A DNA stretch of 64,000 nucleotides, from assembly GCF_019933235.1 (NCBI RefSeq), contig NZ_CP082945.1, positions 5,741,501 through 5,805,500 on the forward strand, in the 5' to 3' direction. The DNA comes from Streptomyces angustmyceticus (lineage in GTDB: Bacteria > Actinomycetota > Actinomycetes > Streptomycetales > Streptomycetaceae). Numbering within the stretch: position 1 is the first letter of the stretch; every line of letters starts with the position of its first letter. Of this stretch, positions 50,212 to 59,435 are shown piece by piece. A program made the position numbers and the translations under genes. The notes under the pieces are model-generated. The model had not been told where the DNA came from. It was given only the letters and a program-made list of their open reading frames with translations, and did not search any database.

Positions 50212-50351
50212 CGCGCCCGCGCCGGACCGTGCGCCGCCGCCCCCGTTCACCGGGATGTCACCCTCCGTCGGCGGCGCCGTCGCCGGCGCGGAATGTGCCA
50301 TGTGCGGTGTCTTGACGGCCAGTTGGGCACTCCCTATGGTCGCCGCAGGAC

Positions 50352-50372
50352 AAGGGACGTCCTACGTCCTTG
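50352..50372. promoter_or_regulatory. Second GTCCTA-type operator upstream of the sugar importer
   Basis: GGACGTCCTACGTCC (50355-50369) carries the YGTCCTAYGTC pattern of the operator at 49392 with two transitions, in an imperfect palindrome with AAGG/CCTT flanks. It lies 18 bases before the small upstream ORF and 215 before the binding-protein gene. Confidence 0.5.
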
Positions 50373-50389
50373 CCCGTTGGGGGTGACCC

Positions 50390-50587
50390 ATGGCGGACGA
50401 GAGCTCCGTGCCGTACGGGGCCGGGACCGAGGGGCCCACCGGCCCGCGCCCGCGCACCTGCCCGCCGCGCGACCCCCGCCCCCACTTCCCCCGCACACCG
50501 GCCGACGGCCACCCGGCCGGGACGGGCGGCTTCCGCAGGCACTGCACGATCACCTTCCGCCGCACACCCGTGGAGGAGCCGACATGA
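50390..50587 (+). CDS. Putative small leader ORF coupled to the sugar importer (65 aa)
   Basis: A 65-codon frame, MADESSVPYGAGTEGPTGP..., starting with ATG 50390 after GGGGGTGA (7 bases) and ending with a TGA overlapping the ATG of the binding-protein gene as ATGA. The protein is Pro/Arg/Thr-rich with no hydrophobic part and resembles no family I know. The clean Shine-Dalgarno and the overlap argue that it is translated, possibly as a coupling or attenuation leader. Its composition is also consistent with an accidental frame, hence the confidence. Confidence 0.4.
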   Translation: MADESSVPYGAGTEGPTGPRPRTCPPRDPRPHFPRTPADGHPAGTGGFRRHCTITFRRTPVEEPT

Positions 50588-51918
50588 CCAACAGCCCCGT
50601 GCACCGCAGAACGGTCCTGGGCGGGGCGGCCGCCGTCGCCGCCGGCTGGGCACTCGCCGGCTGCGGCGACAGCGGGGACGGCGACGGCGACGCGCCCCGC
50701 GAGCGCGCGAAGGGGCAGCGGATCCAGCTGACCTTCTGGTCCTGGGTGCCGGGCATCGACAAGCCCGTCGACCTGTGGAACCGCAGGCACCCCGAAGTGC
50801 AGGTCAAGGTCGAGAAGGTGTCGGCCGTCAACGGCGCGCAGTACGCGAAGATGCACGCCGCCGTCAAGGCCGGCAACCCGCCCGACCTGGGCCAGATCGA
50901 GTTCCCCGTCCTCCCCGGCTTCCTCCTCGACGACGGGCTGCTCGACCTCGCCCCGCTCGGCGTCGCCCGTCACAAGGACAAGTTCACCGGCTGGCAGTGG
51001 CAGCAGGCCGTCTTCGGCCGCGGCGTCTACGCCGTCCCGCAGGCCTCAGGGCCGATGGGCCTCTTCGTCCGCCAGGACCTCTTCGACGCGTGGGAGGTGG
51101 CCACCCCGCGGACCTGGGACGAGTACGAGGACGCCGCCAAAGCCGTCCGCAGGAAGGGCGCCTGGATCGAGACCTTCGCCCCCACCAACGGCAACCGCCT
51201 CGCCGGCCTCGCCTGGCAGGCCGGCGCCAGGTGGTACGCGACGCACGGCGACACCTGGATCGTGCACATCGACGACGAGCCCACCCGCAAGGTCGCCGAC
51301 TACTGGGAGTCCCTGGTCCGGCGAAAGCTCGTCAAGACCATCCCGGACCGGCAGAACGCCTGGTACAAGGATGTGCAGACCGGCGCCATCCCGGCCTGGC
51401 TGGGCGCCAGTTGGGGCGACGCCCTGCTGGCCGGCAACGCGCCGGGCACCAAGGGCAAGTGGCGGGCCGCGCCGCTGCCGCAGTGGAAGGCCGGCGCCCA
51501 GGACTTCGCCAACTGGGGCGGCTCGACAACCGCCGTCTTCGCCAAGGCCCGCTACCCCAGGGACGCCCTGGACTTCGCCGTCTGGCTCAACACCGCCCCC
51601 GAGTCGATCGCCCTGCTCATCGACGGCGGCTACGGCTTCCCCAGCGCCAAGAAGGGCTGGGACACCACCGACCTCGACGTCGACAAGGACTTCTTCGGCG
51701 GCCAGGCGTACAGCAGGGTCTTCGCGGACGCCGGGGCGCATGTGGACACCAGCTGGCGCTGGGGCCCCGGGGTGGACACGCTCTACCAGCGGCTCGGCGA
51801 CGCCTTCACCGACGCGCTCGCCGACGGCAGTTCGTTCCGCTCGGTCCTGGCGACGGTGCAGCGCCAGACCCTCGACGACCTCAGGGGCAAGGGCCTGAAG
51901 GCGGAGAGCGGCGGGTGA
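50584..51918 (+). CDS. ABC sugar-binding lipoprotein (CUT1 family)
   Basis: Extracellular solute-binding protein of 444 aa. RRTVLGGAAAVAAGWALAGCGDS is a Tat-like signal ending in the lipobox LAGC. The mature domain starts with a hydrophilic linker and QRIQLTFWSWVPGID, the typical CUT1 fold, and contains the aromatic-rich strip (GWQWQQAVFGRG, ARWYATHGDTW, DTSWRWGPG) expected for carbohydrate binding. ATG 50584 overlaps the stop of the leader ORF. First gene of the importer; the exact sugar is unknown, though the linked aldolase suggests a keto-acid-sugar such as a sialic acid. Confidence 0.92.
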   Translation: MTNSPVHRRTVLGGAAAVAAGWALAGCGDSGDGDGDAPRERAKGQRIQLTFWSWVPGIDKPVDLWNRRHPEVQVKVEKVSAVNGAQYAKMHAAVKAGNPPDLGQIEFPVLPGFLLDDGLLDLAPLGVARHKDKFTGWQWQQAVFGRGVYAVPQASGPMGLFVRQDLFDAWEVATPRTWDEYEDAAKAVRRKGAWIETFAPTNGNRLAGLAWQAGARWYATHGDTWIVHIDDEPTRKVADYWESLVRRKLVKTIPDRQNAWYKDVQTGAIPAWLGASWGDALLAGNAPGTKGKWRAAPLPQWKAGAQDFANWGGSTTAVFAKARYPRDALDFAVWLNTAPESIALLIDGGYGFPSAKKGWDTTDLDVDKDFFGGQAYSRVFADAGAHVDTSWRWGPGVDTLYQRLGDAFTDALADGSSFRSVLATVQRQTLDDLRGKGLKAESGG

Positions 51919-52898
51919 GCGGGGCCGTGCCGAGCGGGCCGGAGCAGGCCGGGCGGAAGCGGGCCCGCGGGGCCGGCGGCAGCCGCCCGCGCCGCGCCCG
52001 GCGCACCCGCACCCGCGACGCCCGCGCCGCCGCCGGGTTCGTCCTGCCCTTCCTCGCCCTCTTCTGCCTCTGCTTCCTCGCCCCCCTCGGCTACGCCCTC
52101 CACCAGAGCCTGCACCGGACCGAACGCACCGGCCCGCTCGGCCTCGGCCGGGAACACGAGACCTTCGCCGGCCTCGCCAACTACGCCCACGCGCTCGCCG
52201 ACGACCGGTTCCTGGCCGGCTTCGGCCGGGTGCTGCTCTTCGGCGCCGTCCAGATCCCGCTGATGATCGTGCTGGCCACCGCCCTCGCGCTGCTGCTGGA
52301 GAGCGCGAGCGCCCGCGGGGTCGCCTTCTTCCGCACCGCCTTCTTCCTGCCGTACGGCGTGCCCGGAGTGATCGCCTCCATCCTGTGGGGCTTCCTCTAC
52401 GTGCCGGGCATCAGCCCGCTGGTGAAGATCGCCGACTCCCTGGGCTGGCACCTCGACTTCCTCTCCCGCGGCACCGTCCTGTGGTCCCTCGCCAACATCG
52501 TCACCTGGCAGTTCACCGGCTACAACATGCTGGTGCTGATCGCCCAGCTCAAGTCCGTACCGGGAGAGCTGTACGAGGCGGCGCGGATCGACGGGGCGAG
52601 CGCCTGGCAGGTCGCCCGCCACATCAAGATCCCGCTGATCCGCCCGGCGCTCCAGCTCACCGGTGTCTTCAGCATCATCGGCACGCTCCAGCTGTTCGCC
52701 GAACCCATGGTGCTGCGCCCGCTGGCCTCCTCCGTCGACTCCGGCTACACCCCCAACCTGCACGCCTACAGCGAGGCGTTCGTCGGCAACAACCCGCAGG
52801 TGGCGGCGGCCGAGGCGGTCCTGCTCGCGCTGGTGGCGTGCGCGCTGTCCTTCGGCTTCCTGCGGCTGGCCGGCGGGCACGCCGGGGAGCGCCGGTGA
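51915..52898 (+). CDS. Sugar ABC transporter permease 1 (CUT1)
   Basis: Membrane subunit of 327 aa with six hydrophobic segments after a basic cytoplasmic N-terminus of about 40 residues rich in Arg. The EAA loop is ELYEAARIDGASAWQVARHIKIPLIRP (near residue 220), which contacts the ATPase. The GTG start overlaps the binding-protein TGA as GTGA. Its partner permease follows directly. No ATPase gene is present; in Streptomyces the shared ATPase MsiK usually energises such pairs. Confidence 0.93.
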   Translation: MSGAVPSGPEQAGRKRARGAGGSRPRRARRTRTRDARAAAGFVLPFLALFCLCFLAPLGYALHQSLHRTERTGPLGLGREHETFAGLANYAHALADDRFLAGFGRVLLFGAVQIPLMIVLATALALLLESASARGVAFFRTAFFLPYGVPGVIASILWGFLYVPGISPLVKIADSLGWHLDFLSRGTVLWSLANIVTWQFTGYNMLVLIAQLKSVPGELYEAARIDGASAWQVARHIKIPLIRPALQLTGVFSIIGTLQLFAEPMVLRPLASSVDSGYTPNLHAYSEAFVGNNPQVAAAEAVLLALVACALSFGFLRLAGGHAGERR

Positions 52899-53740
52899 CC
52901 CCGCCCCCGCTCCGCCACCGGATCATCACCGCCTCGCTGCTGACCGTCGCCGCGCTCTACTTCCTGGTCCCCGTCTACTGGCTGGTGGTCTCCGCCACCA
53001 AGAACAGCGCCGACCTCTTCGGCACCTTCGGCTTCTGGTTCGCCGACCCGCACCCCGTCGACCGCCTCACCGAGGTGCTGGCCTACGACCACGGCATCTA
53101 CGTCCGCTGGCTCGCCAACTCCCTCCTCTACGCCGGGACCGGCGCGGTCTGCGCCACCCTGCTGTCCGCGGCGGCCGGCTACGCGCTCGCCAAGTTCCCG
53201 TTCCCCGGCCGGGACGCGGTCTTCACCGTGGTGCTGGCCGGCGTGCTGGTCCCCGGCACCGCGCTGGCCCTGCCGCTCTACTTCCTCTTCAGCGCGATGG
53301 GGCTGGCCGACACCTACGGGGCGGTGCTGATCCCCAGCGCGGTCAGCCCGTTCGGCGTCTACCTGTGCCGGATCTACGCGGCCGCCGCGGTTCCCGACTC
53401 GCTGCTGGAAGCGGCCCGGATCGACGGAGCCGGGGAGGCCAGGATCTTCGGCGGGCTGGCGCTGCGGCTGATGACCCCGGCGCTGGTGACCGTCTTCCTG
53501 TTCCAGTTCGTGCACATCTGGAACAACTACTTCCTGCCGCTGGTGATGCTCTCGGACTCCGGCCTCTACCCCGTCCAGCTGGGCCTGACCTCCTGGACCG
53601 GCTACGCCGACCGCCAACCGGTGCTCTACCAGTACACGGTGGGCGGCGCCTTCCTGTCCGTGGTGCCGCTGATGGTGCTGATGACGGTGCTCCAGAGGTA
53701 CTGGCGCACCGGCCTGACCGACGGCAGCCTGAAGGCGTGA
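52895..53740 (+). CDS. Sugar ABC transporter permease 2 (CUT1)
   Basis: Second permease, 281 aa, MalG-type. Hydrophobic segments are near 13-33, 75-100, 110-130, 145-165, 190-210 and 245-265; the EAA loop reads LLEAARIDGAGEARIFGGLALRLMTPAL. The GTG start overlaps the preceding TGA by 4 bases, so all three importer genes are co-translated. With the binding protein it completes a CUT1 importer that lacks its own ATPase. Confidence 0.93.
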   Translation: MTPPPLRHRIITASLLTVAALYFLVPVYWLVVSATKNSADLFGTFGFWFADPHPVDRLTEVLAYDHGIYVRWLANSLLYAGTGAVCATLLSAAAGYALAKFPFPGRDAVFTVVLAGVLVPGTALALPLYFLFSAMGLADTYGAVLIPSAVSPFGVYLCRIYAAAAVPDSLLEAARIDGAGEARIFGGLALRLMTPALVTVFLFQFVHIWNNYFLPLVMLSDSGLYPVQLGLTSWTGYADRQPVLYQYTVGGAFLSVVPLMVLMTVLQRYWRTGLTDGSLKA

Positions 53741-53841
53741 GCGCGTGAGGGGGCGCCGCGGCGGGCGCGGGGCGGCGGGCCGGGCGGTGTGATCCCGAGG
53801 ACCCGGGCGGTTCCCCGCCGGGGCGTGACAGGATCGCTGTC

Positions 53842-54573
53842 ATGACTACTCCTGACGATGCCCGGTCCCCGAACGCCGCGACCCGCGCGAAGGCCGCCCT
53901 CCAGCGCGATCCCTGGGACCTTCCGGACGTCTCCGGCCTGGTCGTCGGCGTCCTCGGCGGCACCGGCGACCAGGGCCGCGGCCTGGCCTACCGGCTCGCC
54001 CGGGCCGGCCAGAAGGTGATCATCGGCTCCCGCGCCGCCGAGCGCGCCCAAGCCGCCGCCGGGGAACTCGGCCTGGGCATCGAGGGCGCGGAGAACGCCG
54101 ACTGCGCCCGGCGCAGCGATGTGGTGATCGTGGCCGTGCCGTGGGAGGGCCATGCCAAGACCCTGCAGGCGCTCCGCGAGGACCTGGCCGGCAAGCTCGT
54201 CGTCGACTGCGTCAACCCGCTCGGCTTCGACAAGAAGGGCGCCTACGCGCTCAAGCCGGAGGAGGGCAGCGCCGCCGAGCAGGCCGCCGCCCTGCTGCCC
54301 GATTCCCGGGTCGCCGCCGCCTTCCACCACCTGTCCGCGGTGCTGCTGCAGGACCCCGAGACCGAGCGGATCGACACCGATGTGATGGTCCTCGGCGAGT
54401 CCCGCGCCGACACCGACGTGGTGCAGGCGCTGGCCGCCCGTATCCCCGGCATGCGCGGCGTCTTCGCCGGCCGGCTGCGCAACGCCCACCAGGTGGAGTC
54501 GCTGGTCGCCAACCTGATCTCGGTCAACCGGCGCTACAAGGCGCACGCGGGACTGCGGATCACCGACGTCTGA
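53842..54573 (+). CDS. npdG: NADPH-dependent F420 reductase (Fno/NpdG)
   Basis: F420:NADP oxidoreductase of 243 aa that supplies reduced F420. The Rossmann motif VVGVLGGTGDQGRGLA (near 34-49) and the GSRAAERA segment, with the arginine that prefers NADP, are clear. The F420 site is marked by DVVIVAVPWEGH and VDCVNPLGFDKKG, with the closing ANLISVNRRYK at the C-terminus. Standard length for the family. AGGA lies 9 bases before the ATG; CAGGAT could instead serve as a -10 of a leaderless transcript. Single gene. Confidence 0.9.
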   Translation: MTTPDDARSPNAATRAKAALQRDPWDLPDVSGLVVGVLGGTGDQGRGLAYRLARAGQKVIIGSRAAERAQAAAGELGLGIEGAENADCARRSDVVIVAVPWEGHAKTLQALREDLAGKLVVDCVNPLGFDKKGAYALKPEEGSAAEQAAALLPDSRVAAAFHHLSAVLLQDPETERIDTDVMVLGESRADTDVVQALAARIPGMRGVFAGRLRNAHQVESLVANLISVNRRYKAHAGLRITDV

Positions 54574-54686
54574 GCCGCACCCCGCGGGAACGGGCGACGG
54601 CGAGGGCCGCCGGACCGCCGGCCGGCGCACACGGGGCATGGGGGACACTGGGGAGGACCGCACCACTCCCGACAGGAGCCGCCCCC

Positions 54687-54896
54687 ATGCCCCTCTTGCC
54701 CCCGTCCGGCCCGGCCCGCCGGCTCGCCCTCATGGCCCTCGCCGTGTGCGTCCTGTCCGTCGCCGCGGCCGTGGTCGCGTTCGTCCAGGGCAGCTTCGTC
54801 GGCATCGTCTGGATCCTGCTGGCGGGCATCTCCAGCAACATGGCGTGGTTCTACCTGCGCCGGGCGAAGCTCCAGCGGGCCGGGCAGTCCGGCTGA
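54687..54896 (+). CDS. Small membrane protein (69 aa)
   Basis: A 69-residue protein with two hydrophobic segments (about residues 11-31 and 33-55) and a basic C-terminal end (YLRRAKLQRAGQSG). ACAGGAGCC ends 7 bases before the ATG. The pattern is that of small actinobacterial inner-membrane proteins of unknown function. It converges on the S2P-like gene with 66 bases between. Confidence 0.65.
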   Translation: MPLLPPSGPARRLALMALAVCVLSVAAAVVAFVQGSFVGIVWILLAGISSNMAWFYLRRAKLQRAGQSG

Positions 54897-54962
54897 GCAC
54901 GGCGGCCCCCGCCCAGGACCGCCGGGGCCGGCCGCTCCGGCGGACCGGCCCGGCGCGGCCCC

Positions 54963-55769
54963 TCAGAAGACGCCGCCGCCCTGCGGCAGCTGCGGCTCGC
55001 CCTGCCAGAAGCGGAAGAGCTGCTGGCCGAGGTAGCTGTCGAGGGACGAGACACCGAGGCCGTGCAGGATCGTGTCCACCAGGCCGAAGAACGCCTGGTT
55101 GACCTCCGGGACCCACAGCAGCCCGAAGACCGCCAGCAGGCCGAACGGCGCGAACGGCTCCACCTGCCGCCGCAGCTTGTACGACAGCCACGGCTCGATC
55201 ACGCCGTAGCCGTCCAGGCCCGGCACCGGCACGAAGTTCAAGATCGCGGCGGTCACCTGCAGCAGCGCCAGGAACGCCAGCGCGAAACGGAACGGAGCGG
55301 GCACCCCGGCCAGCCCGTCCAGCCAGAACGGCGCCGTGCACACCGCCGCGAACACGATGTTGGTCAGCGGCCCGGCCGCCGAGATCAGACTGTGCCGCCA
55401 GCGCCCCTGGATCCGGCCCCGCTCGATGAACACCGCCCCGCCCGGCAGCCCGATCCCGCCCATGATCACGAAGATCACCGGCAGCACGATGCTGAGCAGC
55501 GCATGGGTGTACTTCAGCGGGTTCAGCGTCAGATAGCCCCTGGCCTCCACCGAGATGTCCCCGCTGTGCAGCGCGGTCCTGGCATGCGCGTACTCGTGCA
55601 GGCACAGCGACACGATCCAGCCGGACACCACGAACAAGAACACCGCGAAGCCGGTGTGCGCCGCGAGCGTGCCGCTCCACACGGCCCACCCCGACACCGC
55701 CATGACGGCGACGAGCCCGAGGAAGACCGGGCTGATGCGGCGGTCGGCGCGTCGGATTGCTGTGGTCAT
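54963..55769 (-). CDS. Site-2 protease family protein
   Basis: Integral membrane zinc protease of 268 aa. The HExxH motif is LHEYAHARTALHSGD (H near residue 58), preceded by a hydrophobic segment, and the second active-site region is LNFVPVPGLDGYG (D near 188), matching the NPxPxxxxDG pattern of S2P/RseP enzymes. Six or so hydrophobic segments are spread through the protein. Such proteins cut membrane-anchored anti-sigma factors or are SpoIVFB-like; the substrate is unknown. ATG at 55769; a minus-strand gene with its own promoter region. Confidence 0.88.
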   Translation of the reverse strand: MTTAIRRADRRISPVFLGLVAVMAVSGWAVWSGTLAAHTGFAVFLFVVSGWIVSLCLHEYAHARTALHSGDISVEARGYLTLNPLKYTHALLSIVLPVIFVIMGGIGLPGGAVFIERGRIQGRWRHSLISAAGPLTNIVFAAVCTAPFWLDGLAGVPAPFRFALAFLALLQVTAAILNFVPVPGLDGYGVIEPWLSYKLRRQVEPFAPFGLLAVFGLLWVPEVNQAFFGLVDTILHGLGVSSLDSYLGQQLFRFWQGEPQLPQGGGVF

Positions 55770-55942
55770 GGTGCGGGGCTCCCGGTGGTCCGATGAGGGG
55801 CAGCCCTGACCGTAACCGCGTCACGGCGGCCGGCGCACGGCACGGCGCCGACGGGCTCGTGCACGGACCCCTGCCCCGGACCGGTGGGCCCGAAAACGAC
55901 ACTCGGTCCTGGGGACTTCCCGACGTGAACGACAATGGGCCG

Positions 55943-58900
55943 GTGCGTTACGGAATTCTCGGCACCACCCAGGCCAACCGGACCGACGGCACGCCCGTCG
56001 CGCTCGGCGGACCCCGCCTGCGCGCGCTGCTCGCCGCCCTCGCGCTGCGCCCCGGCCGGGCCCTGTCCCCGGACGTACTGATCGCCGACATCTGGGGCCT
56101 GGACCCGCCCGCCGACGCGGCAGGCGCCCTGCAGGCGCTGGTCGGCCGGCTCCGCCGCGCCCTGGGGCACGCCGCGGTGGTCTCGGCCGACGGCGGCTAC
56201 CGGCTGTGCGCCGAGCCCGACGCGGTCGACCTGCACCGCTTCGAGCGCCTCGCGGCGGAGGGCGGCCGGGCGCTCGGCGCCGCGGACCCGGCCGCCGCCG
56301 CCGCCCTGCTCGACGACGCCCTCGCGCTCTGGCGCGGCCCGGTCCTCGCCGACCTGCCCGACGCCGGCGTCGAGGCGGCCCGCGCGGAGAGCCGCCGGCT
56401 GGACGCCCAGCGCACCCGCCTCGCCGCCGACCTCGCCCTGGGCCGGGCCGACCGGGCGCTGCCCACCCTGCTCGCGCTGTGCCAGGACCATCCGCTGGAC
56501 GAGCCGCTCCAGGCGCTTCGGCTGCGCGCCCTGCGCGCGGCGGGCCGCACCGCGGAGGCCCTGGCGGCCTACGAGGACATACGCACCGGCCTCGCCGACC
56601 GCCTCGGCGCGGACCCCGGCCCGGAACTGCGCGCCCTGCACGCGGAACTCCTCCGTCCGCCGCCGCAGACGCCGCCGGCGCAGCCCCCCGCGCCGCAGCC
56701 GCAGCCGGCACCCGGACCCGCGGCCGTCGCCCCCGCCCCCCATCCCGTCCCCGCCCCCTTCCTCACCCCGCCGCACCCCCGGCCCGGCAACCTCCGGGCC
56801 CGGCTCACCTCCTTCGTCGGGCGGGACACCGACCTGGCGGCGCTCCGCGCCGACCTCGCCGGGCACCGGCTGGTGACGCTGCTGGGCCCCGGCGGCGCCG
56901 GCAAGACCCGGCTGTCGCAGGAGGGCGCGGAGACCGCGGCGGCCGCCCGCCCGGACGCCTGGCCGCACGGCGTATGGCTGGCCGAGCTGGCGCCGGTGGA
57001 CGATCCGCAGACCGTCCCCGAGGCCGTGCTGACCGCGCTCGGCGCCCGCGAGACCGTGGTCCGCGGCACCACGGCGGAGGGGCTGCGCGCCGCCGCCGAC
57101 CCGACCGCCCTCGACCCGCTCGGCCGGCTCGCCGAGCACTGCGCGGGGCGCCGGATGCTGCTCGTCCTCGACAACTGCGAGCATGTGATCGGCGCCGCCG
57201 CCGCACTCGCCGAGCGGCTGCTGGCCGACTGCCCCGGCGTGACGGTGCTGGCCACCAGCAGGGAGCCGCTGGCCGTACCGGGCGAGGTGCTGCGTCCTGT
57301 CGAGCCGCTGCCCGACCCCGTCGCGCTGCGGCTGCTCGCCGACCGCGGGGCCGCCGCCCTGCCCGGCTTCCGCGTCGACGCCGACGAGGAGACGACGGCG
57401 GCCTGCACCGAGATCTGCCGGCGCCTCGACGGGCTGCCGCTGGCCATCGAACTCGCCGCGGCCCGGCTGCGGTTGCTGACACCCCGGCAGCTCGCCGACC
57501 GGCTCGACGACCGCTTCCGGCTGCTGACCAGCGGCAGCCGGACCCTGCTGCCCCGGCAGCAGACCCTTCGGGCCGTCGTCGACTGGTCCTGGGACCTGAC
57601 CGACGAGCCCGAACGGGCCGTACTGCGCCGGCTGTCCGTCTTCGCCGGGGGCTGCGACCTGGCCGCCGCGGAGGCGGTGTGCGGCGGCGACGGCGTCGAC
57701 CCGCGCGAGGTGGCCGGGCTGCTCGGCTCGCTCATCGACAAGTCGCTGGTGGTGGCGGCACCGGCCGGGACCGAGGACGGCGACGACCGTCCGGCCGACG
57801 GCGGCCGCGGCGCCCGCGCCGGGGGGCAGATGCGCTACCGGCTGCTGGAGACGGTGGCGGAGTACGCCGGCGAGCGGCTGGACGAGGCGGGGGAGCGGGC
57901 CGGAGCCGAACGCCGCCACCTCGTCGCCTACCGCGAACTGGCCCGCACCACCGACCCGTTGCTGCGCGGCCCCGGCCAGCGCGCCGCCATGGAGCAACTG
58001 GAGCTGGAGCACGACAACCTGCGCACCGCGCTGCGCCGCGCCCTGGCCGCGCGCGACGAGCACGAGGCGCTGTGCCTGGTGCTGTCCCTGCAGTGGTTCT
58101 GGTCGCTGCGCGACCACCGCAGCGACGCCCGCCACTGGGCGACGGCGGCCGGCGCGCTCGGCCCCAACCCCTTCGGCCCCACCGCCGGACCCGCCCCCGA
58201 CCTGGACGTCAGCCCCATCCACGCACCCCCGCCGATGGCCCCCGAACAACTGCTGGAGGCCCGCCGGGAGGTCCGGCTGGTCGCCCTCTCCAGCATGGAC
58301 AGCGACATCGAGGCGCTGCGCGACCCCGAGATGCAGCGGGAGCTGACCGGGATGCTCGCCGTCTACCGCCCGGGCATGCCGCAGACCTGCCGGGTGCCCG
58401 GCGCGCTGTGGTACTACGCGGTGCTGCTCACCGGGCAGTTCGACGACCTGGCGGAGCTCGTCGACGGCGCGGTGGCGGCCTGCCGCGGCTTCGGCTACGC
58501 CTGGGAGCTGGCCTACATGCTGCAGTTCCGCTCCAAGATCCTCAACGACCGCCCCCGCGGGCTGTCCCAGGCCACCCGGGACGCCGACGAGGCGCTGCAG
58601 ATCTTCCTGAGGATCGGCGACGTCTGGGGCGCGGCCGAGGCGCTGTCGGGCCGCGGCGAAACCCACGAGCGACGGGGCGCGTACGCGCCGGCCGCGCGCG
58701 ACTACCGGGCGGCGATGGTGCACGCCGAGAACCTGGGGGCGCACGGCCAGACGCTGCTGCTGCGCTGCCGGCTGGCCGCCGTGCTCATCGAGGACGGCCA
58801 GGAGGAGACCGGCGAGCGGATGCTGCGCGAGGTGCTGGCCGAAGCCGTCAAGGGCAACAGCGGCCGGGACACCGAGCCGTTCGCGCGGCTGACCCTCGCG

Positions 58901-59383
58901 ATGCTGCTGACGGTTCAGGGGCGGCTCCCGGAGGCGCGGGCCGAACTCCACACGGTGCGCGAGATCTTCACCCCGCGCGCCCCCGACCTGTTCTCCGGGA
59001 TGCTGGAGACCTCGCTGGTCTCCCTGGACCTGGACGAGGGCGGCCGCGACGAGGAACTGCTGACGAGGTTCCGGACGGCCCTGGCCACCCTGCAGGACTC
59101 CCTGACGCAGATGGTCGCGCCGGACCTTCCGGTGGTGCAGCTCCTCACCGGCGCACGGGTGGTGATGGCGGTACGCGGCCCGTCGGCCGGTGTGGACGCG
59201 GCGCGCCTGGTCGGGGCGTACGACGGGCTGCGGGCGGACAGCCATGTCCCGCCGCGGATCATCCGCGACGACCGGGAGCGCACCGAGGCGGCCGCGCGGG
59301 CGCTGCTGGGCGACGCCGCCTACGCGCGGGCACACGCCGAAGGCGGTGGCCTCTCCCTCGAAGAGGCCACCGCCCTCATCTGA
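55943..59383 (+). CDS. AfsR-like SARP-ATPase-TPR regulator
   Basis: A large regulator of 1146 aa. It has an OmpR-like DNA-binding domain (residues 1-90), a bacterial transcriptional activation domain (about 95-240), a Pro-rich linker, and an NB-ARC-type ATPase. Walker A is LLGPGGAGKTRLS (near 314) and Walker B LLVLDNCEHV (near 407). The rest is largely helical TPR-like repeats (about 700-1130). This is the layout of AfsR and related regulators of secondary metabolism. GTG at 55943 gives the family start MRYGILGTTQ; GTG 55925 is an alternative. It converges on the DrrAB-like exporter genes. Confidence 0.92.
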   Translation: MRYGILGTTQANRTDGTPVALGGPRLRALLAALALRPGRALSPDVLIADIWGLDPPADAAGALQALVGRLRRALGHAAVVSADGGYRLCAEPDAVDLHRFERLAAEGGRALGAADPAAAAALLDDALALWRGPVLADLPDAGVEAARAESRRLDAQRTRLAADLALGRADRALPTLLALCQDHPLDEPLQALRLRALRAAGRTAEALAAYEDIRTGLADRLGADPGPELRALHAELLRPPPQTPPAQPPAPQPQPAPGPAAVAPAPHPVPAPFLTPPHPRPGNLRARLTSFVGRDTDLAALRADLAGHRLVTLLGPGGAGKTRLSQEGAETAAAARPDAWPHGVWLAELAPVDDPQTVPEAVLTALGARETVVRGTTAEGLRAAADPTALDPLGRLAEHCAGRRMLLVLDNCEHVIGAAAALAERLLADCPGVTVLATSREPLAVPGEVLRPVEPLPDPVALRLLADRGAAALPGFRVDADEETTAACTEICRRLDGLPLAIELAAARLRLLTPRQLADRLDDRFRLLTSGSRTLLPRQQTLRAVVDWSWDLTDEPERAVLRRLSVFAGGCDLAAAEAVCGGDGVDPREVAGLLGSLIDKSLVVAAPAGTEDGDDRPADGGRGARAGGQMRYRLLETVAEYAGERLDEAGERAGAERRHLVAYRELARTTDPLLRGPGQRAAMEQLELEHDNLRTALRRALAARDEHEALCLVLSLQWFWSLRDHRSDARHWATAAGALGPNPFGPTAGPAPDLDVSPIHAPPPMAPEQLLEARREVRLVALSSMDSDIEALRDPEMQRELTGMLAVYRPGMPQTCRVPGALWYYAVLLTGQFDDLAELVDGAVAACRGFGYAWELAYMLQFRSKILNDRPRGLSQATRDADEALQIFLRIGDVWGAAEALSGRGETHERRGAYAPAARDYRAAMVHAENLGAHGQTLLLRCRLAAVLIEDGQEETGERMLREVLAEAVKGNSGRDTEPFARLTLAMLLTVQGRLPEARAELHTVREIFTPRAPDLFSGMLETSLVSLDLDEGGRDEELLTRFRTALATLQDSLTQMVAPDLPVVQLLTGARVVMAVRGPSAGVDAARLVGAYDGLRADSHVPPRIIRDDRERTEAAARALLGDAAYARAHAEGGGLSLEEATALI

Positions 59384-59402
59384 CGCGAGCCGGGCGAAGG
59401 AC

Positions 59403-59431
59403 CGTCCCGCGGGGAGAACCCCCGCGGGACG
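59403..59431. terminator. Hairpin terminator between the AfsR-like gene and drrB-like gene
   Basis: A 12-bp perfect stem (59403-59414 with 59420-59431) and a 5-base loop AGAAC, 20 bases past the regulator stop and 5 before the end of the convergent permease gene. Confidence 0.75.
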
Positions 59432-59435
59432 CGCG

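Noticed and set aside
55766..59335. A very long minus-strand frame antisense to the AfsR-like gene.
   Set aside because: Gly/Arg-rich shadow of a high-GC coding strand; the plus strand carries clear domains and motifs.
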